From the NCBI GenBank assembly GCA_026874595.1, contig CM049307.1:40118362-40182361 (forward strand): 64,000 bases of DNA, in the 5' to 3' direction. The notes beneath the pieces were generated by a model. It worked only from the letters and a program-made list of their open reading frames with translations. It was not told the origin of the DNA and ran no database searches. Positions 51,975-63,868 of the stretch are shown one piece after another (positions within the stretch are counted from its first letter, which is position 1; the number at the start of each line of letters is the position of its first letter). The DNA is from Sipunculus nudus. Lineage: Eukaryota; Annelida; Sipuncula; Golfingiida; Sipunculidae. Both the position numbers and the translations under genes were made by a program.

Positions 51975-52923
51975 TTTAGACATTTTCCAGACATTTTCCA
52001 TACTTTTATATAAAATATACGATAATAACGATTTTAAAATCATAGTATCATTTTTCTTACATAATTTAAAATATATATACTGGGTATAATAGTATACTGT
52101 ATAAATGTAACATAAATGTATATATATTAATTTAAATTGATATATTTTTAATATTCTAAATTATGATGTGTATTTATTTATATAATGTAATTAATTGTAT
52201 ATGATTACTTACCCATAGAATTTCTTGTTTTTTTGTTTTGTTTTTGTCTTTTACTAATTTAATTTCAGTTGGCTTTAAATTTCATATTTCATTTTTTTAT
52301 AATAATATGTTACTTTATTATTATATGTTAATGTTCCTAAAAAATATAGGAACAATAATAATTATAATAAATTATTTATTATTATTATTGTTATTATTAT
52401 AGTTATTATAATTATTATTATCGAATATAGCCGAGGCCTAGGCTATATGCATGATGGCTAACGGGCTTGCCCCGGAATCCAAAGACTGCGCTTTTTCTTT
52501 TTTTTTTACCAAATATGTATTTTTACCAATCCTACATAACAGACTTTGAATCTCTGTAATCAATAATAACACAAAACATAATATCCCATCCATAAAGCCC
52601 TATAAAAGTATATGTTCAGGCCTACATACTTTAACTGATGGTTTGTTTACAAAGCAACCGCAATGCGGGCGTAGCCTCAGTGAAACCGGGAACAAGCTAA
52701 ACCAAGCATTAATAGGGGAAAGTATTGATAAATTGAATCCAAAAGTTACAATTGAACCGTTCGCTGTATGTTACAGCAAGCTCAAACGTTTGGAATCGCT
52801 GTGTTCTGTGAAAAGCTGACCCAACAACACGTGAAGCGAGGTCCACATGGCGTATGTTGTCATGAGGGTGTCTCCAGAAGTACTTTGGAACAGGCCTTTT
52901 CTACCTCCTTTCAATAGAGATAA
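51619..52923. other. AT-rich sequence inside the 6.15-kb insertion
   Basis: Contains an (AT)n tract, TAATAGTAATAG runs and an ATT-rich tract at about 52360-52425. From 52430 to 52920 the composition becomes balanced but no gene is recognised. Confidence 0.5.
51909..51970. repeat. (AT)n microsatellite
   Basis: Pure AT run of about 62 bases. Confidence 0.95.
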
Positions 52924-52942
52924 AACGAGACTTACGCTCCCT

Positions 52943-54070
52943 AGTGGAAATAGAGTGAGGTGTGTTGCATAATAGCCTGGATGACTGCAGCCAAAATGTG
53001 TATGTAGGTTGCGCCACCTACCACAAAATCCAGAAAGCTGTCAGGGGGATATATAAAACCAGTCCTGAAATATAAGCCTGAATGTCTCCAGCGTATACAT
53101 AAATATAGGTGGCGCCACCTGCCACAAAATCCAGAATGCTATCCAAGATGTATAAACATGCAAAATTTTAGGCAGATAAGTCAAACCACTACTGAAATAT
53201 GAGTGATTTTAGCCCACAGCAGACAAACAGACGGATGCTGTGCAAAAATGGTGGCAGGTGGCGCCACCAATTTTGCGTATGATAAAGAGCTATGTGAGAT
53301 CCATTAACATGCAAAATGTTTGCCCAATTGGTCAAATGGTTCACGAGATATGAGCTTGGATGTCTGCAGCATAAATTTGAATGTAGGTAGCGCCACCTGT
53401 CATAAAATCAAGGAAGCTGTAAAGGATGTAAGGCAGGTGAACAGATTGACGTTGTGCAAAAATAGTTGCAGTTGGCGCCACCAGTTTTGAGTATGATTAA
53501 GATCTATGGGAAGTCTATACACATGCCAAATTTTGGCCCAACTGGTCAAAGGGTTCCCGAGGTTTGAGCTTGGATGTCTGCAGTTTAAACGTGAATGTAG
53601 GTGGTGCCACCTGTCATAGAATCAAGAAAGATGTCCAGGATGTATACACATGCATAATTTCATCATAAGTCCAACCAATGCAGATATATGAGTGTTTTTA
53701 TCCAAAGGCAGATGAACAGATGGACGCTGTGCAAAAATGGTTGCAGGTGGCAACACCATTTTAGTGTATGTTGTAAAGCTATCTGATGGCTACATTTGTG
53801 CTAATTTTTAGCCTGATCGGTCAAACGGTTCCCAAGATATGTGGGTTTATGTGCGGAAACAGATTCACAAATGGACGCTGGGCAGAAAGGAAAGGTCAGA
53901 GGTCAGGGAGCAGATCACATGTGACCCAATCATAAATCCGAATTTAAAAAAATTCTGCCTAGTGGTTACTGAGGAGTTCTCATGAAACCTATGTGGTGGT
54001 GGCGGTGGCGGCGGCATCAGCGTCCCACTGAAACCATAGTATCCGCAAAACACTGTTTTTGCGGATACAA
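52943..54070 (+). mobile_element. Family B element, right fragment of the split copy
   Basis: Resumes at GTGGAAATAGAGTGAGG, the next bases expected from the intact B copy. It continues through modules with GGTGGCGCCACC to the terminal hairpin GTATCCGCAAAA/TTTTGCGGATAC at 54039-54068. Confidence 0.7.
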
Positions 54071-54400
54071 CGATTGTAGCTGGCACCACCAGTCTTGTAT
54101 ACAAGGAAGAGATATATACATATGCCCAATGTCAGACTAATATGTCAAACCCCTCCTGTGAAATAAGTAGGGACAAAAACTGCAAAAATTGTTGTAGGTG
54201 GCCCCATCAGTCTTGTAAACTATTAAGCTACCCAATATGTATAAACATGCCCAATTTTGGGCTGATGTATCAAATTCCTCTGTAGAAATAAGCAAGCGCA
54301 TACACTGCAAAAGTCAATGTACCTGTCTTGTAAACGAGAATACCATCAAAGCCGCATAGACAGGTCAAAATATCAGGCCAATACATCAAACTTTCCCAGA
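54071..54400. repeat. Short tandem modules, about 120 bp, related to the B modules
   Basis: TGTAGCTGGCACCACCAGTCTTGTA and TGTAGGTGGCCCCATCAGTC each start a unit that continues with CATGCCCAAT and TGTAGAAATAAG-like motifs. Confidence 0.5.
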
Positions 54401-54408
54401 GGCTTAGG

Positions 54409-54720
54409 TGAGTGAGGCAGTTGCCCCTGAGTGAACTGTGACAAATTGCTGCCTCAAGCTACTTCACTGAGTGAACTCTTGACCTGCACCTGGCTAGACT
54501 GAGTGAACTTTTGACCTGTACCTGGCTGCACTGAGTGAACTCTTGACCTGTTGCATAATCTGACACAGTTGCCAGTCTGCCAAAACTATAAATAGATCCA
54601 GGCTGAACTTTGGTGCCAAATCTGATGCAGTGAGCAGTCTGCCAAAGCTATAAATAGAATGCAGCTACTGCACTGAGTGAACCCTTGACCTATACCTGGC
54701 TGCACTTCTTCCAATCCTGG
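54409..54720. repeat. Degenerate ~40-bp tandem repeat
   Basis: CACTGAGTGAACTCTTGACC with TGTACCTGGCTG recurs at least four times, with a second motif GTCTGCCAAAACTATAAATAG repeated twice. Confidence 0.7.
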
Positions 54721-55239
54721 CACTGTGCCAAAACTATTTATAGAGCTGACATCATCTTGGCTAATGGCCAACATCAAGGCACTGGCAAACTGCCAATGGT
54801 AAATCAAGTGCTGCCATCTGTACATAACTTTGAAATTATCTTTCCCAATACAAAATGCTTTTCAGCAAATTTTTTTTTATAAAAAAGAAATCAGGAATTT
54901 ATGTAAAATAAATACAGATGCATTCTGAATGCAAAATTAAAATACAGATATATCTCACTGATGGCAAATTCTTGAATTAAGTTGAGTAGGGATACCAATA
55001 ATTTATAATCCCTGTAAAGTTGTCTTTATATAGCCACAGAGAGCTGAATATCCATGATTGTAACATTGCCTGGTATGATGAATAACTTAAATCATAAATC
55101 TTAATTTTTTTAAAAGCTTTTAAAAAACTTTCTTGTCACTATTTACCAAAGATACCCTGAAACCTAAATGTCTAGTGGCATGATGTAATAGATGCTGATA
55201 AACTGGTCCCAGGCTAGATGTAACAGCATCACACAGCTA

Positions 55240-56495
55240 ACATATATGGTAAAATGACTCAATTCAATCTCCATAATTCAGCCAAAAATCATTCATGTGG
55301 AACCATTAATGACAATTATTATAAGAATTATTGCAGGGATTATTCTTGTAAAATATTTAACAAACTTGCTTCAGTGGCGTCAGTCGGAAAATGTTTCACA
55401 GGTTTATAACTCATATAGGAAGATCCAGCAAACTGGCTGAGTTCAGCTTCCTGTAACTCAGCCAAAAAGCACTGAACCAAAACCATTTGAACAAACTTGA
55501 ATTATCAACATTTGAGGATAATTAATGTGTGAGATTTAAGAATTTTGCCCAGTGGTTTTTGAGAAGAAGATCTTTGTAGCCACTGAGCTGAAATGGGCTG
55601 TTATGGCATATGACTAAATTCAGCTTCCCATAACTCAGCCAAAAGTCACTAAAAAGAGACCATTTGAACAAACTTCAGAAAGCACTACCCTAGGATCATT
55701 TCTGTGCGATATTAAACAATTTGGCCATATGGTTTCAGAGAAGAAATTTTTTGTAGCTGTCAGTATGATATGGGCACTGATGACCCCCGTACAAAAAAAG
55801 GCCGATGCAGATATGACTCATGTGACCAACATTAGCATAAAATTTTGTGATGATAGCTCCAGCCGTTTCTAAGATTGTAATTTTAGTATGCTTTTTTGGA
55901 CAGAAGACTAAGTTCAACTGTGTGATATTAAACAATTTGGCCATATAGTTTCAGAGAAGAAATTTTTTGTAGCCCTCAGTGTGATACAGGCACTGATGAC
56001 CCTGAACAAAAAGGCCGATGCTCACCAATACCTCAATTTCAGATATGACCTATGTGACCAATATTGGCACAAAATTTGGTGATGATAGCTCTAGCCGTTT
56101 CTGAGATTGAAATTTTAATATGCTTTTTTGGACAGATGACTAAGTTCAACCTCCTGTAACTCGGCCAAAAATCTCTGAACTGGAACCATTCGAACAAACT
56201 TGAGAAAGATTGTTCCAGGGATCATTTCTGTGAAATATTGGACAATTTTGCTGGACAGTTTCAAGAAGAAGATTTTTAAAGCTTTTTTAGCTTTTTCCCT
56301 ATAAAATGTTAGCAAATGCAGTCAGAACAAAAATAAACAAAATCCAATAGTTTTTCAGATGACTGATTATTTGCAAAAAAATTTGGTGATGCTAGCTCCT
56401 GCCGTTTTTGAGATGGCTATGGTTAAAGTACAGATGACGCACAACGTACTACGGATGACGACGCACCATCGCATAAGCTCACAGGTTTGCTAAAA
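55240..56495. mobile_element. Another modular repeat, 180-210-bp internal units
   Basis: CAGCTTCCTGTAACTCAGCC-like sequence followed by AAAAA...GAACCA recurs at about 55265, 55442, 55622 and 56146. The segment 55709-55919 is duplicated at 55921-56140. It ends with CGCATAAGCTCACAGGTTTG then CTAAAA, an ending also found at about 43895. Confidence 0.6.
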
Positions 56496-56496
56496 A

Positions 56497-56745
56497 AGTG
56501 AGTGGTTTTGATATTAGGCATTCCTGAAGTGTAAAAATGATTTAAATAACAAATTGAGGTTTTCCTTAATTTCCCAACGGAAAAAGGTCACAGAGGCCCA
56601 GTTATTGGCTTGGAAGGAGATCTTAGGGACATCAAACATTATGCCAATTTTTGGATTACCAGGCAAATCTGTAGTAAACAAAAGTGGGGTCATGATGCTA
56701 GAAAATACAAATACATTAAGGCCTCTAAAAAACTTCAATAGCTAG
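56497..56745. repeat. Dispersed module, copy 1
   Basis: GTGAGTGGTTTTGATATTAG...CCTTAATTTCCCAACGGAAAAAGGTCACAG-type sequence (shown here only by its ends) is homologous to 57173-57330. Confidence 0.6.
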
Positions 56746-57172
56746 CTAGACTATTTTTTAAGCTTATACTTTCAAATTTCAAAATTCATCAGATTAAATC
56801 CATATGTAAACTGGCTGTGAAAATTAAATCAAATGTACTTACCGGTACATGAAAAAACGTGCCATGGTCAAAGTTGAGCAAAATTTAAGGTACCAATTTT
56901 TTATTTTTGCTAATATTTAAAAAAATTAAAAAGATTTTGATATAATTTTGGGTATACAATTTAATTTTGATTAATTACAGTTATATTACTGGAAAAAGAG
57001 TCCTTAGCTTTAACACGTTTTGTGTTAAGTGATCAAATATCTTTCCTGATTGTTTACAAAATGCATTATGCTTGAGCCCATAACTTTTTTTAATTTATAT
57101 AATACAGACCTAATTTTGGCATGTACATAGGAACTATTAAGAGGTATATTTATGGTAAATATGAGAAAAAAA

Positions 57173-57433
57173 CAGATGAGTGGTTTTGATAATAGGCAGT
57201 CCTGAAGTGTGAAAATTGGTTTTTACAGAAAATTGAGGTTTTTCCTTAATTTCTCAAAGGAACAAAGTCACAAAGACCCAGTTTTTTCCTTGGTAGGAGA
57301 TCCTGGGTCTAGGTCTTACAGTTTCAAAACGTGCCACATCTATAGACGGATGGACGTACAGAAGGACAGATGGAGGGATGACAGACAATGGACCATGACT
57401 ATAGCTCAGATGACTTACAGTCAGCTGTGCTAA
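57173..57433 (+). repeat. Dispersed module, copy 2, ending in a family A-type terminus
   Basis: Begins like the copy at 56497 and ends ATAGCTCAGATGACTTACAG, then TCAGCTGTGCTAAAA, the family A right end. This shows that A-type ends are attached to a different internal module. Confidence 0.6.
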
Positions 57434-58151
57434 AAATTAAGAAGTGATGTGTGAGAAAAGCTTCTGTTAATCAGAAGATTATTTTGTTGGCAAAAGAGGC
57501 CGCCCAAGACCTTACATTTGTTCAAAGTGCCATGGGAGTGTATTTTGCCCATTCTTCTGTAGTTAAACACCTCAGGTACAGGCTACATCCTTCCTCTAAC
57601 GGTATAACTTACAAAAGTATTAGCAACTTGTGTTTCTGCAGTGACTTCTTTTCACTGACAGCATTGTACAAGTACAAATTAAGTACAATTAAGTACAAGG
57701 GTGGTAATACTCTGTATGAAGAAAATCACACCTGATCTGCCACACCTGTTATCCTGCTGATAGTAATTATAGAGTTCTCATGATTTTTCCTCTTAGGTCA
57801 ATATCATACGTGAAAAAATCCATTGCCTCCTCCTTTGGACATAGGAGTAACATTAAAGATCAATTGGTATGTGATCTCAGATCAAATCTATTTTATAATA
57901 CCTGCACTACTAGTGCAGGAGGCTGCTGAAAAAGTAGACATGTTTTGTAACATTTTTCAAGTACAAATGTTATTAATTTTTATGGTTGCTGTTTAGGCTT
58001 TGACACAGGCAGTCTAATTAGATACTGAATTATGATTTTAAGTGTTAGTCAATGAGTACATACAGTGTACTACCATGCACTGGCATTATCATATGGATTT
58101 AAAAATGTCCAACCTAATCTGATCACAGATACCTCATGAGCTAATCTAAAA
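57434..58151. other. Spacer with an unexplained 94-codon open frame
   Basis: An ATG at 57451 opens 94 codons on the + strand. The peptide is unrecognised and has no clear splice context; it is probably chance. Confidence 0.35.
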
Positions 58152-59750
58152 ACTATGGACCCATGGGTCTCAATGCTCAGCTAATTTGTCTATAAAGATA
58201 TTTTTTTATGAGATTTTTCAGAATATGGGTCCTGTGACCTTAACCCTTGACCTTGTGACCAAAAAAACTGATAACTTACTATCCTTGAACTTCCACTTTG
58301 GGCAGTGTGAAAGATGGAGGTTTGGGATGAAAAGTTTGATATACAAAACATCAACAAAAATCAAAACAATTCTTACTTTAGTGGTGAGTCATTAATTAAA
58401 AAAGTTTGAAGTCAATATGTCCACCCAAACTATACGCTCTTTACACAGCGCTTTACCTATAGGGCTACTTCCTATATCGTAAGGCGCTGTTTGTTATGAC
58501 CTCGTATCCTGCTTTGCAACACCAGAGGGGAGCACTGTATTTTTGTCCAATCAGATTAAACTTTGTGCTGGAAGACAAAGCCAAGCGAGGAATACACGGA
58601 GCCAATCATATTCATTTCTTTTTGAGTGACAGCTCCTCCCCCAGCGTAACCGTCTAAACAGGCCACAGGCTCAGAGAGAATTGCCCCTGACGTGGTTTGC
58701 TTAGGGCCTTGGCACATAGGATGCTCGGCCGGTGAGCTGTAATTCAAACGAAACGTAACAACAAAGGCTGCGTGCACACCTCGCTGGCTGGTTTCAGTTC
58801 TGCAGACAACAGATACATGGCTACGCTAACACAGTCATAATGTCATAATCGAATCGGTCGATGATGCGAGAATGCAGAGGGAGCAATTTAAATTCGACCG
58901 GAAACTTATCAAACGGCGCTTGAAGCGCGGCAATGGGCGGAGCCAGGATGCCTGTTGAGTGTTTGTTTTTTGGCATCTGATTGGCTGCTTGTCACATCGT
59001 ATGCACGTTTATTTCAGTGGACAACAAACCGCCACCTGGTGTCTAAATATATCATAAACGGTCACAGCTGGCAGCGTGAAAATCAGTTGCTGCCTTGGGA
59101 GCGTACCCAAACTAGAGTTATCATCCATAAACCAATTTATGAATGGATGGGCCCTGTGGCCTTGACCTTTCACCCTGTGACCCCAAAAGAAACTTCACCT
59201 ACTGGCAGGTGTGCAACATCTGAAAGATGGAAGGTTTGTGATGAAAATTTTGGCTTAAAATTCATCCACTTTTTTAAAAGAAATGGGTCTTGTGATCTTG
59301 ACCTTTGGCCCATGACCGAAAAATTGTAAGGGTTCTTACTTTATCAGTGGGTCATATATAAGTCAAGTTTTAAATCAATATGTCAAACCAAACTTGAGTT
59401 ATCATCTGGATACTAATTTATGGACAGATGGTCCCTGTGACCTTGACCTTGACCTCATTTTATTTTTATAAGTTCGCTTTACAGGTGGTGCCACCAGTTT
59501 TCGGGAACTGACAAAACTAGTCATAATCAATATTCAAAGCAAGATTCATCACAATCCATCCATTATTTTTTAGATTCTGGAGGTTTTGTATCACATTTTT
59601 AATTATTCTGTGAGGTAATTACAAGCCCCATAGCTTAGAGGATATAGATCACAGTGACTTAAGGCCAGCAGTTATGATTTGTACCTTGCTTACCAACAGA
59701 CAAAATGCAATACCTATACCTCAGCTGACTTTCAGTCAGCTGAGCTAATA
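58152..59750 (+). mobile_element. Family A modular element, copy A4, interrupted by a MULE-like insertion
   Basis: Starts GGACCCATGGGTCTCAATGCTCAGC and ends CTTTCAGTCAGCTGAGCTAA. The body has GTGACCTTGACC-type modules and one ACAGGTGGTGCCACCAG module near 59483. It is split by the insertion at 58433-59105. Confidence 0.7.
58433..59105. mobile_element. 673-bp MULE-like non-autonomous transposon with 9-bp target duplication
   Basis: The ends are TACGCTC and GAGCGTA, a perfect 7-bp inverted repeat. The flanks CCCAAACTA (58424-58432 and 59106-59114) are a perfect 9-bp direct duplication. Removing it restores the continuous family A sequence seen at about 7.9 kb and 63.2 kb. A 9-bp duplication suggests the Mutator superfamily. 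A subterminal hairpin lies at about 58445-58493 (ACAGCGCTTTAC / GTAAGGCGCTGT). Confidence 0.75.
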
Positions 59751-60232
59751 ATCTCAAAACTTCTCTTGCAGATAATCTCAAAATTCCAACTTTAATATTA
59801 TCTCGACTAAAATTTATTACTGATTTTCAAGCAAACAATTTTAACTTATCTTAAGCAAGGAATTCTTTACAACATAAATATCCACACTTTCATAGCAAAA
59901 CATAACTTTGTGGACACATATACAAAACACACTGACTTATAGTCAGCTGAGCTAAAAAAAAAACTACATTTTTTTTAAAGCTGGAGAAAACTGAAAGGGG
60001 GCATATCTCTACAAAGGTATTTTTGCAAAGCCTTAAGGAAGTATCAATCTACTTGGTAACAAATTTCCACACCATGGCAGATATCCACAGCAGAAGCAGT
60101 TACTTGCATGCAGACAGATGTACAAGCATTATTAAAAATTTATCTATCATCCTCATGTGCATATGGATCTAAAGAAATGAACTGAAATTCATCGATTCAC
60201 TTTTTACATATCTTGTTTGTACAGTCATCACG
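59751..60232. other. AT-rich spacer before the assembly gap
   Basis: Contains one further isolated family A-type terminus, ACTTATAGTCAGCTGAGCTA, at about 59935-59954. Confidence 0.45.
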
Positions 60233-60316
60233 NNNNNNNNNNNNNNNNNNNNNNNNNNNNNNNNNNNNNNNNNNNNNNNNNNNNNNNNNNNNNNNNNNNN
60301 NNNNNNNNNNNNNNNN
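60233..60316. other. Assembly gap, 84 N
   Basis: Run of undetermined bases. Confidence 1.
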
Positions 60317-62810
60317 TGTTGGAAGTGACCTGAGTGTTTTCGATCCACCTTTCATTCACCTGAAGCAAGGCCACCTCAGGCACACAAATCAAAACCGCTA
60401 CAGCAGGTCACCTTGTGACAAAGAATTGTTACCGTAGCAACCTATGGATCAGACCAATATCTCAATAACAGGTTTTAGGAACAACAACATCGGCATTGAT
60501 GGGTGTCACCTTTTCTAGTTGCTGAAACAATGTGTGAAATGAAACCTCTCCTGGCCATATAAATCAATAGAACCAACTTTACTCTCCTTTCAGTTACATT
60601 TTCATTCTCCTTTCAGTTGCCATTTGTTATTTGTTCCAGTGATCAATGGTCAAAGGTGGAGCCAGTGTTAGCCTTGTAAACCGTGAAAGTTAAGCCTACA
60701 TGCCATCAGGAGTTATTGAACAATTTCCTGCCCACCTTATTTTACAAGTGTCTCATTGCCCCTGTCACCTTAACATTGCAATAGTTGCTTTCAGACTGCT
60801 TGAGGTGAATAAAATGTGGAATGTAATTAAAATATATTACCAGTGTATCAAAACTGTATTGCAAAATTTGTTGTCTGTGTAGCACCATATAAATGAATTC
60901 ATCAAACTATGATTCTAGGCTAAAACCAAATTATCTGAGCAAAAGTGGAAAAGGTAATTCTCTAACACAGAGAAATTAGTTAAACCAGACGTGGCCCTAA
61001 ACTGCAGGTAATAATCACATATCAGTTGTGAAATCAATATGTCTGCAAAATTTGGTGGAGAAAGCAGAAGTGGTTGTAGAGAAATTTTTAAAGGGCTAAA
61101 TGGATGGACAGAAGGATAGATGGAGAGATGTGGACCATTTTAGTAGTTCTAAGGCAGGAGACAGTCTTTTTATTGATCTGTAGACAGTTCTAATGTCATG
61201 ATGACATTCAACAGGTATTACAATTCATTATTACTGCATGTTTAAAAAAAAGTTTTTTATTTGTTTAATAAGTCACCTGTAAGAATCTGAACCAACATAA
61301 ATTTATCTTATAACATGCAAAATGATTGATGGTTACAGTAATGGATACTGAACAATCTGTGTTGTTCAATACATGTAATGGCAATAACAAAAGGAATAGT
61401 TACTCCACGCCCAAAGCATGTATACCTCTCATCAGAACTGTCCCTAACATTGAGATAACAGAATTATGTAACTTGATATCAGAAGAAAGAAATAGATGAC
61501 AGCACTAAATCAAATCTGAGTCGTCAGAATGAATTCATTAGCAGTGATGGCAAGGTTAGTGTGGCTACAGCAGCACCCATCCCTGACAAACAAAGATAAA
61601 CTAGCAAACAAAGCTGGCAAGACCTGTATAGTATCAACAGGTCCCCCCATTACGACTGTCAAGCGCAATCTACAAGCTGCCATATTCCTCGTGCTGCCAC
61701 AAAGGCACTGGCTGCACCGTTTGACATCCCACAGCTGAGACTTGTCAGTAATAAACTTGGTGGCCTGGTGGATATTCTTAATATGGCTTTCTTTTACGCA
61801 GACAAATAAACCCCATATGTGGCACGCGAATAGTAATTGATCTAAACATGAAGGAACATGAGCTTGCTTGATGAAATGAACCAACGACACACGCCTGACT
61901 AATTTAACTTATTCTGAAAAACAACTGTAATCCTAAAAAGATGTGTACCCCACAAGCAACCAGGGCATTATATAAATACTTTAAGAATTCCCTAAGCATG
62001 CTAGCACAAAATATTCATAGGCAAAACACTTTATGACTTAACCTGTGTGCAAGGACTTTGGAACGGAAGGAAAAAGTTATCTGGTACAATCTATGTGCAA
62101 ATTTATCAATTATTTTTACTGAAATGCATGAACTAGTATATGTATTAATGTACATTCTTTTCAATATGCTTCCCTTGGCAAAAACTTTTAAATTATTTTC
62201 ATTTGTTTTATTATTTATCCAGAAACAATAGCCATTTAATGATATCTTCCGGGGTGCTTGGTTCCTAAAAGCAATTCTAGTTAAAGTTGCAATATTTCTT
62301 ACTTACACAGAAATTGTGTAATACAAAGGTAGACTATATGATACAATAAAAAGTAGCTGGCAGAATTTTTTTTACAACAACCTGACTTTTATTTCATATA
62401 AGAAGGGCAAAACCCTTGACAAAGTAAGTTAATAAATATGTAGTCTTGCATTACTCAAAACATATCTAATTAAAAAATGGCTGTCTGTTCTGTCTATCCT
62501 GACAATGTCTGTGTAAAATAATACTCTACATAATTCTTTTATACTTTTACTCTACATAATTACAACCTTCTTCAGTTTGTACAGAATTGGCAACTGCTGT
62601 ATTTTCATTATTTCACAGAATAAAATATGGATTATGCATGGGCTATCAATCAACTAAGAGTATCTGGTAAATCCAAATTTCATGGATTGATTGAGGCATG
62701 GAATGTCCCTGACATAAGAGCAGTTCAAATTTCTCACATCAGAGATGCAAAAGTATTCTATGTTGTATAGACAGACCCTGCAAAAAAGTCCAGACCAGTC
62801 TTTATACAAG
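60317..62810. other. Spacer without recognised gene
   Basis: Open frames at 61510-61890 (- strand, 126 codons) and 61529-61738 (+ strand) overlap and are unrecognised. The stretch 61530-61740 is less AT-rich than its surroundings, and a real exon cannot be wholly excluded. Confidence 0.4.
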
Positions 62811-63835
62811 AACTAGGGACCCAGGGACTAGGGAAATGGGTCTCGACTTTCAGCTGAATTTGTCTGTAAGAATATTTTCATAGAAAAAATTTTTTACGGA
62901 TGATAGTCCTGTGACCTTAACCAATGACCTTGTGACCAAAACTTCTTAGAAATTTTTATCCTTGAACTTGCAGCATTTACATTACCTCTGACCAGGTTAC
63001 CTCAAAATCTACAGATTTCCTCACTTTGGGCAAGTAAGCCATGTGAGAAAGATGGTAAGTTTGGGATAAAAATATGATTTACAGAGCATCTACAATCTTT
63101 TTTAAAGATATGGCTCCTGTGACCTTTAACTTTGATCTCTGGACCCTGAAAATCAAAATGAATTTACATACAGTGGTGGGTCATTAATAAATCAAGTTTG
63201 AAGCCAATCTGTCTATCCAAAGCAGAATTATCATCCATAAACTAATTTGTGAATGGATGGGCCCTGTAACCTTGACCTTTGACCATAGACCTCAAAATCG
63301 AATAGAATCTTCCCCTATTGGTAGGTTAGCAATATCTTGAAAATGGAAGGTTTGTGATGAAAAGTTTAGTTTGAAATGCAAACATTCTTTTAAAGAAAAT
63401 GGTTCCTGTGACTTTGACCTCTGGACCCAGAAATTGACACATTTCTTACTTTAGTGGTGTGCCATATATAAGTTAAGTTTGAAACCATTATGTCAATCTA
63501 AACTGGAGTTATCATCTGGAAACTAATTTGTGAACAGATGGCCTCTGTAACCTTGACCTTTGACCTTGTGACCCCAAATTTTTTATGCTCTCCCCATACT
63601 GACAAGTCAGCTAAATGCTCAAGATGGAAAGTTTGGGATGAAAAGCTTGGCTTCAAATACAGCCATAATCTTTTAAATAAGGGAGTCCTGAGTCCTTGAC
63701 CTTTGACCTCATGACCCAAAAATCATATAGGTTCTTGCTTAAGTGGTGGGCCATATTAAAGTCAAGTTTGAAATCCATGTGTCAATCCAACCTTGAGTTA
63801 TCATCTGGAATCAAATCTGTGTGGATGGACAGATG

Positions 63836-63868
<33 letters not shown>

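Larger units (their letters stand above)
46788..52942. mobile_element. 6.15-kb insertion with 19-bp terminal inverted repeats
   Basis: The left end is AGGGAGCATAAGTCTCGTT (46788-46806) and the right end AACGAGACTTACGCTCCCT (52924-52942), matching in inverse at 18 of 19. Removing it joins the two family B fragments into a continuous sequence like the intact copy, with at most a 2-bp (AG) overlap. The interior holds AT-rich DNA and the nested A3/B copies. No transposase was recognised and the superfamily is unknown. Confidence 0.6.

Noticed and set aside
60213-60437. Open frame spanning the N run
   Set aside because: Its continuity depends on undetermined bases.
61510-61890. 126-codon open frame on the - strand with several cysteines
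   Set aside because: Cysteines are not in a recognisable spacing, the + strand is open over the same stretch, and no neighbouring exon could be joined to it.
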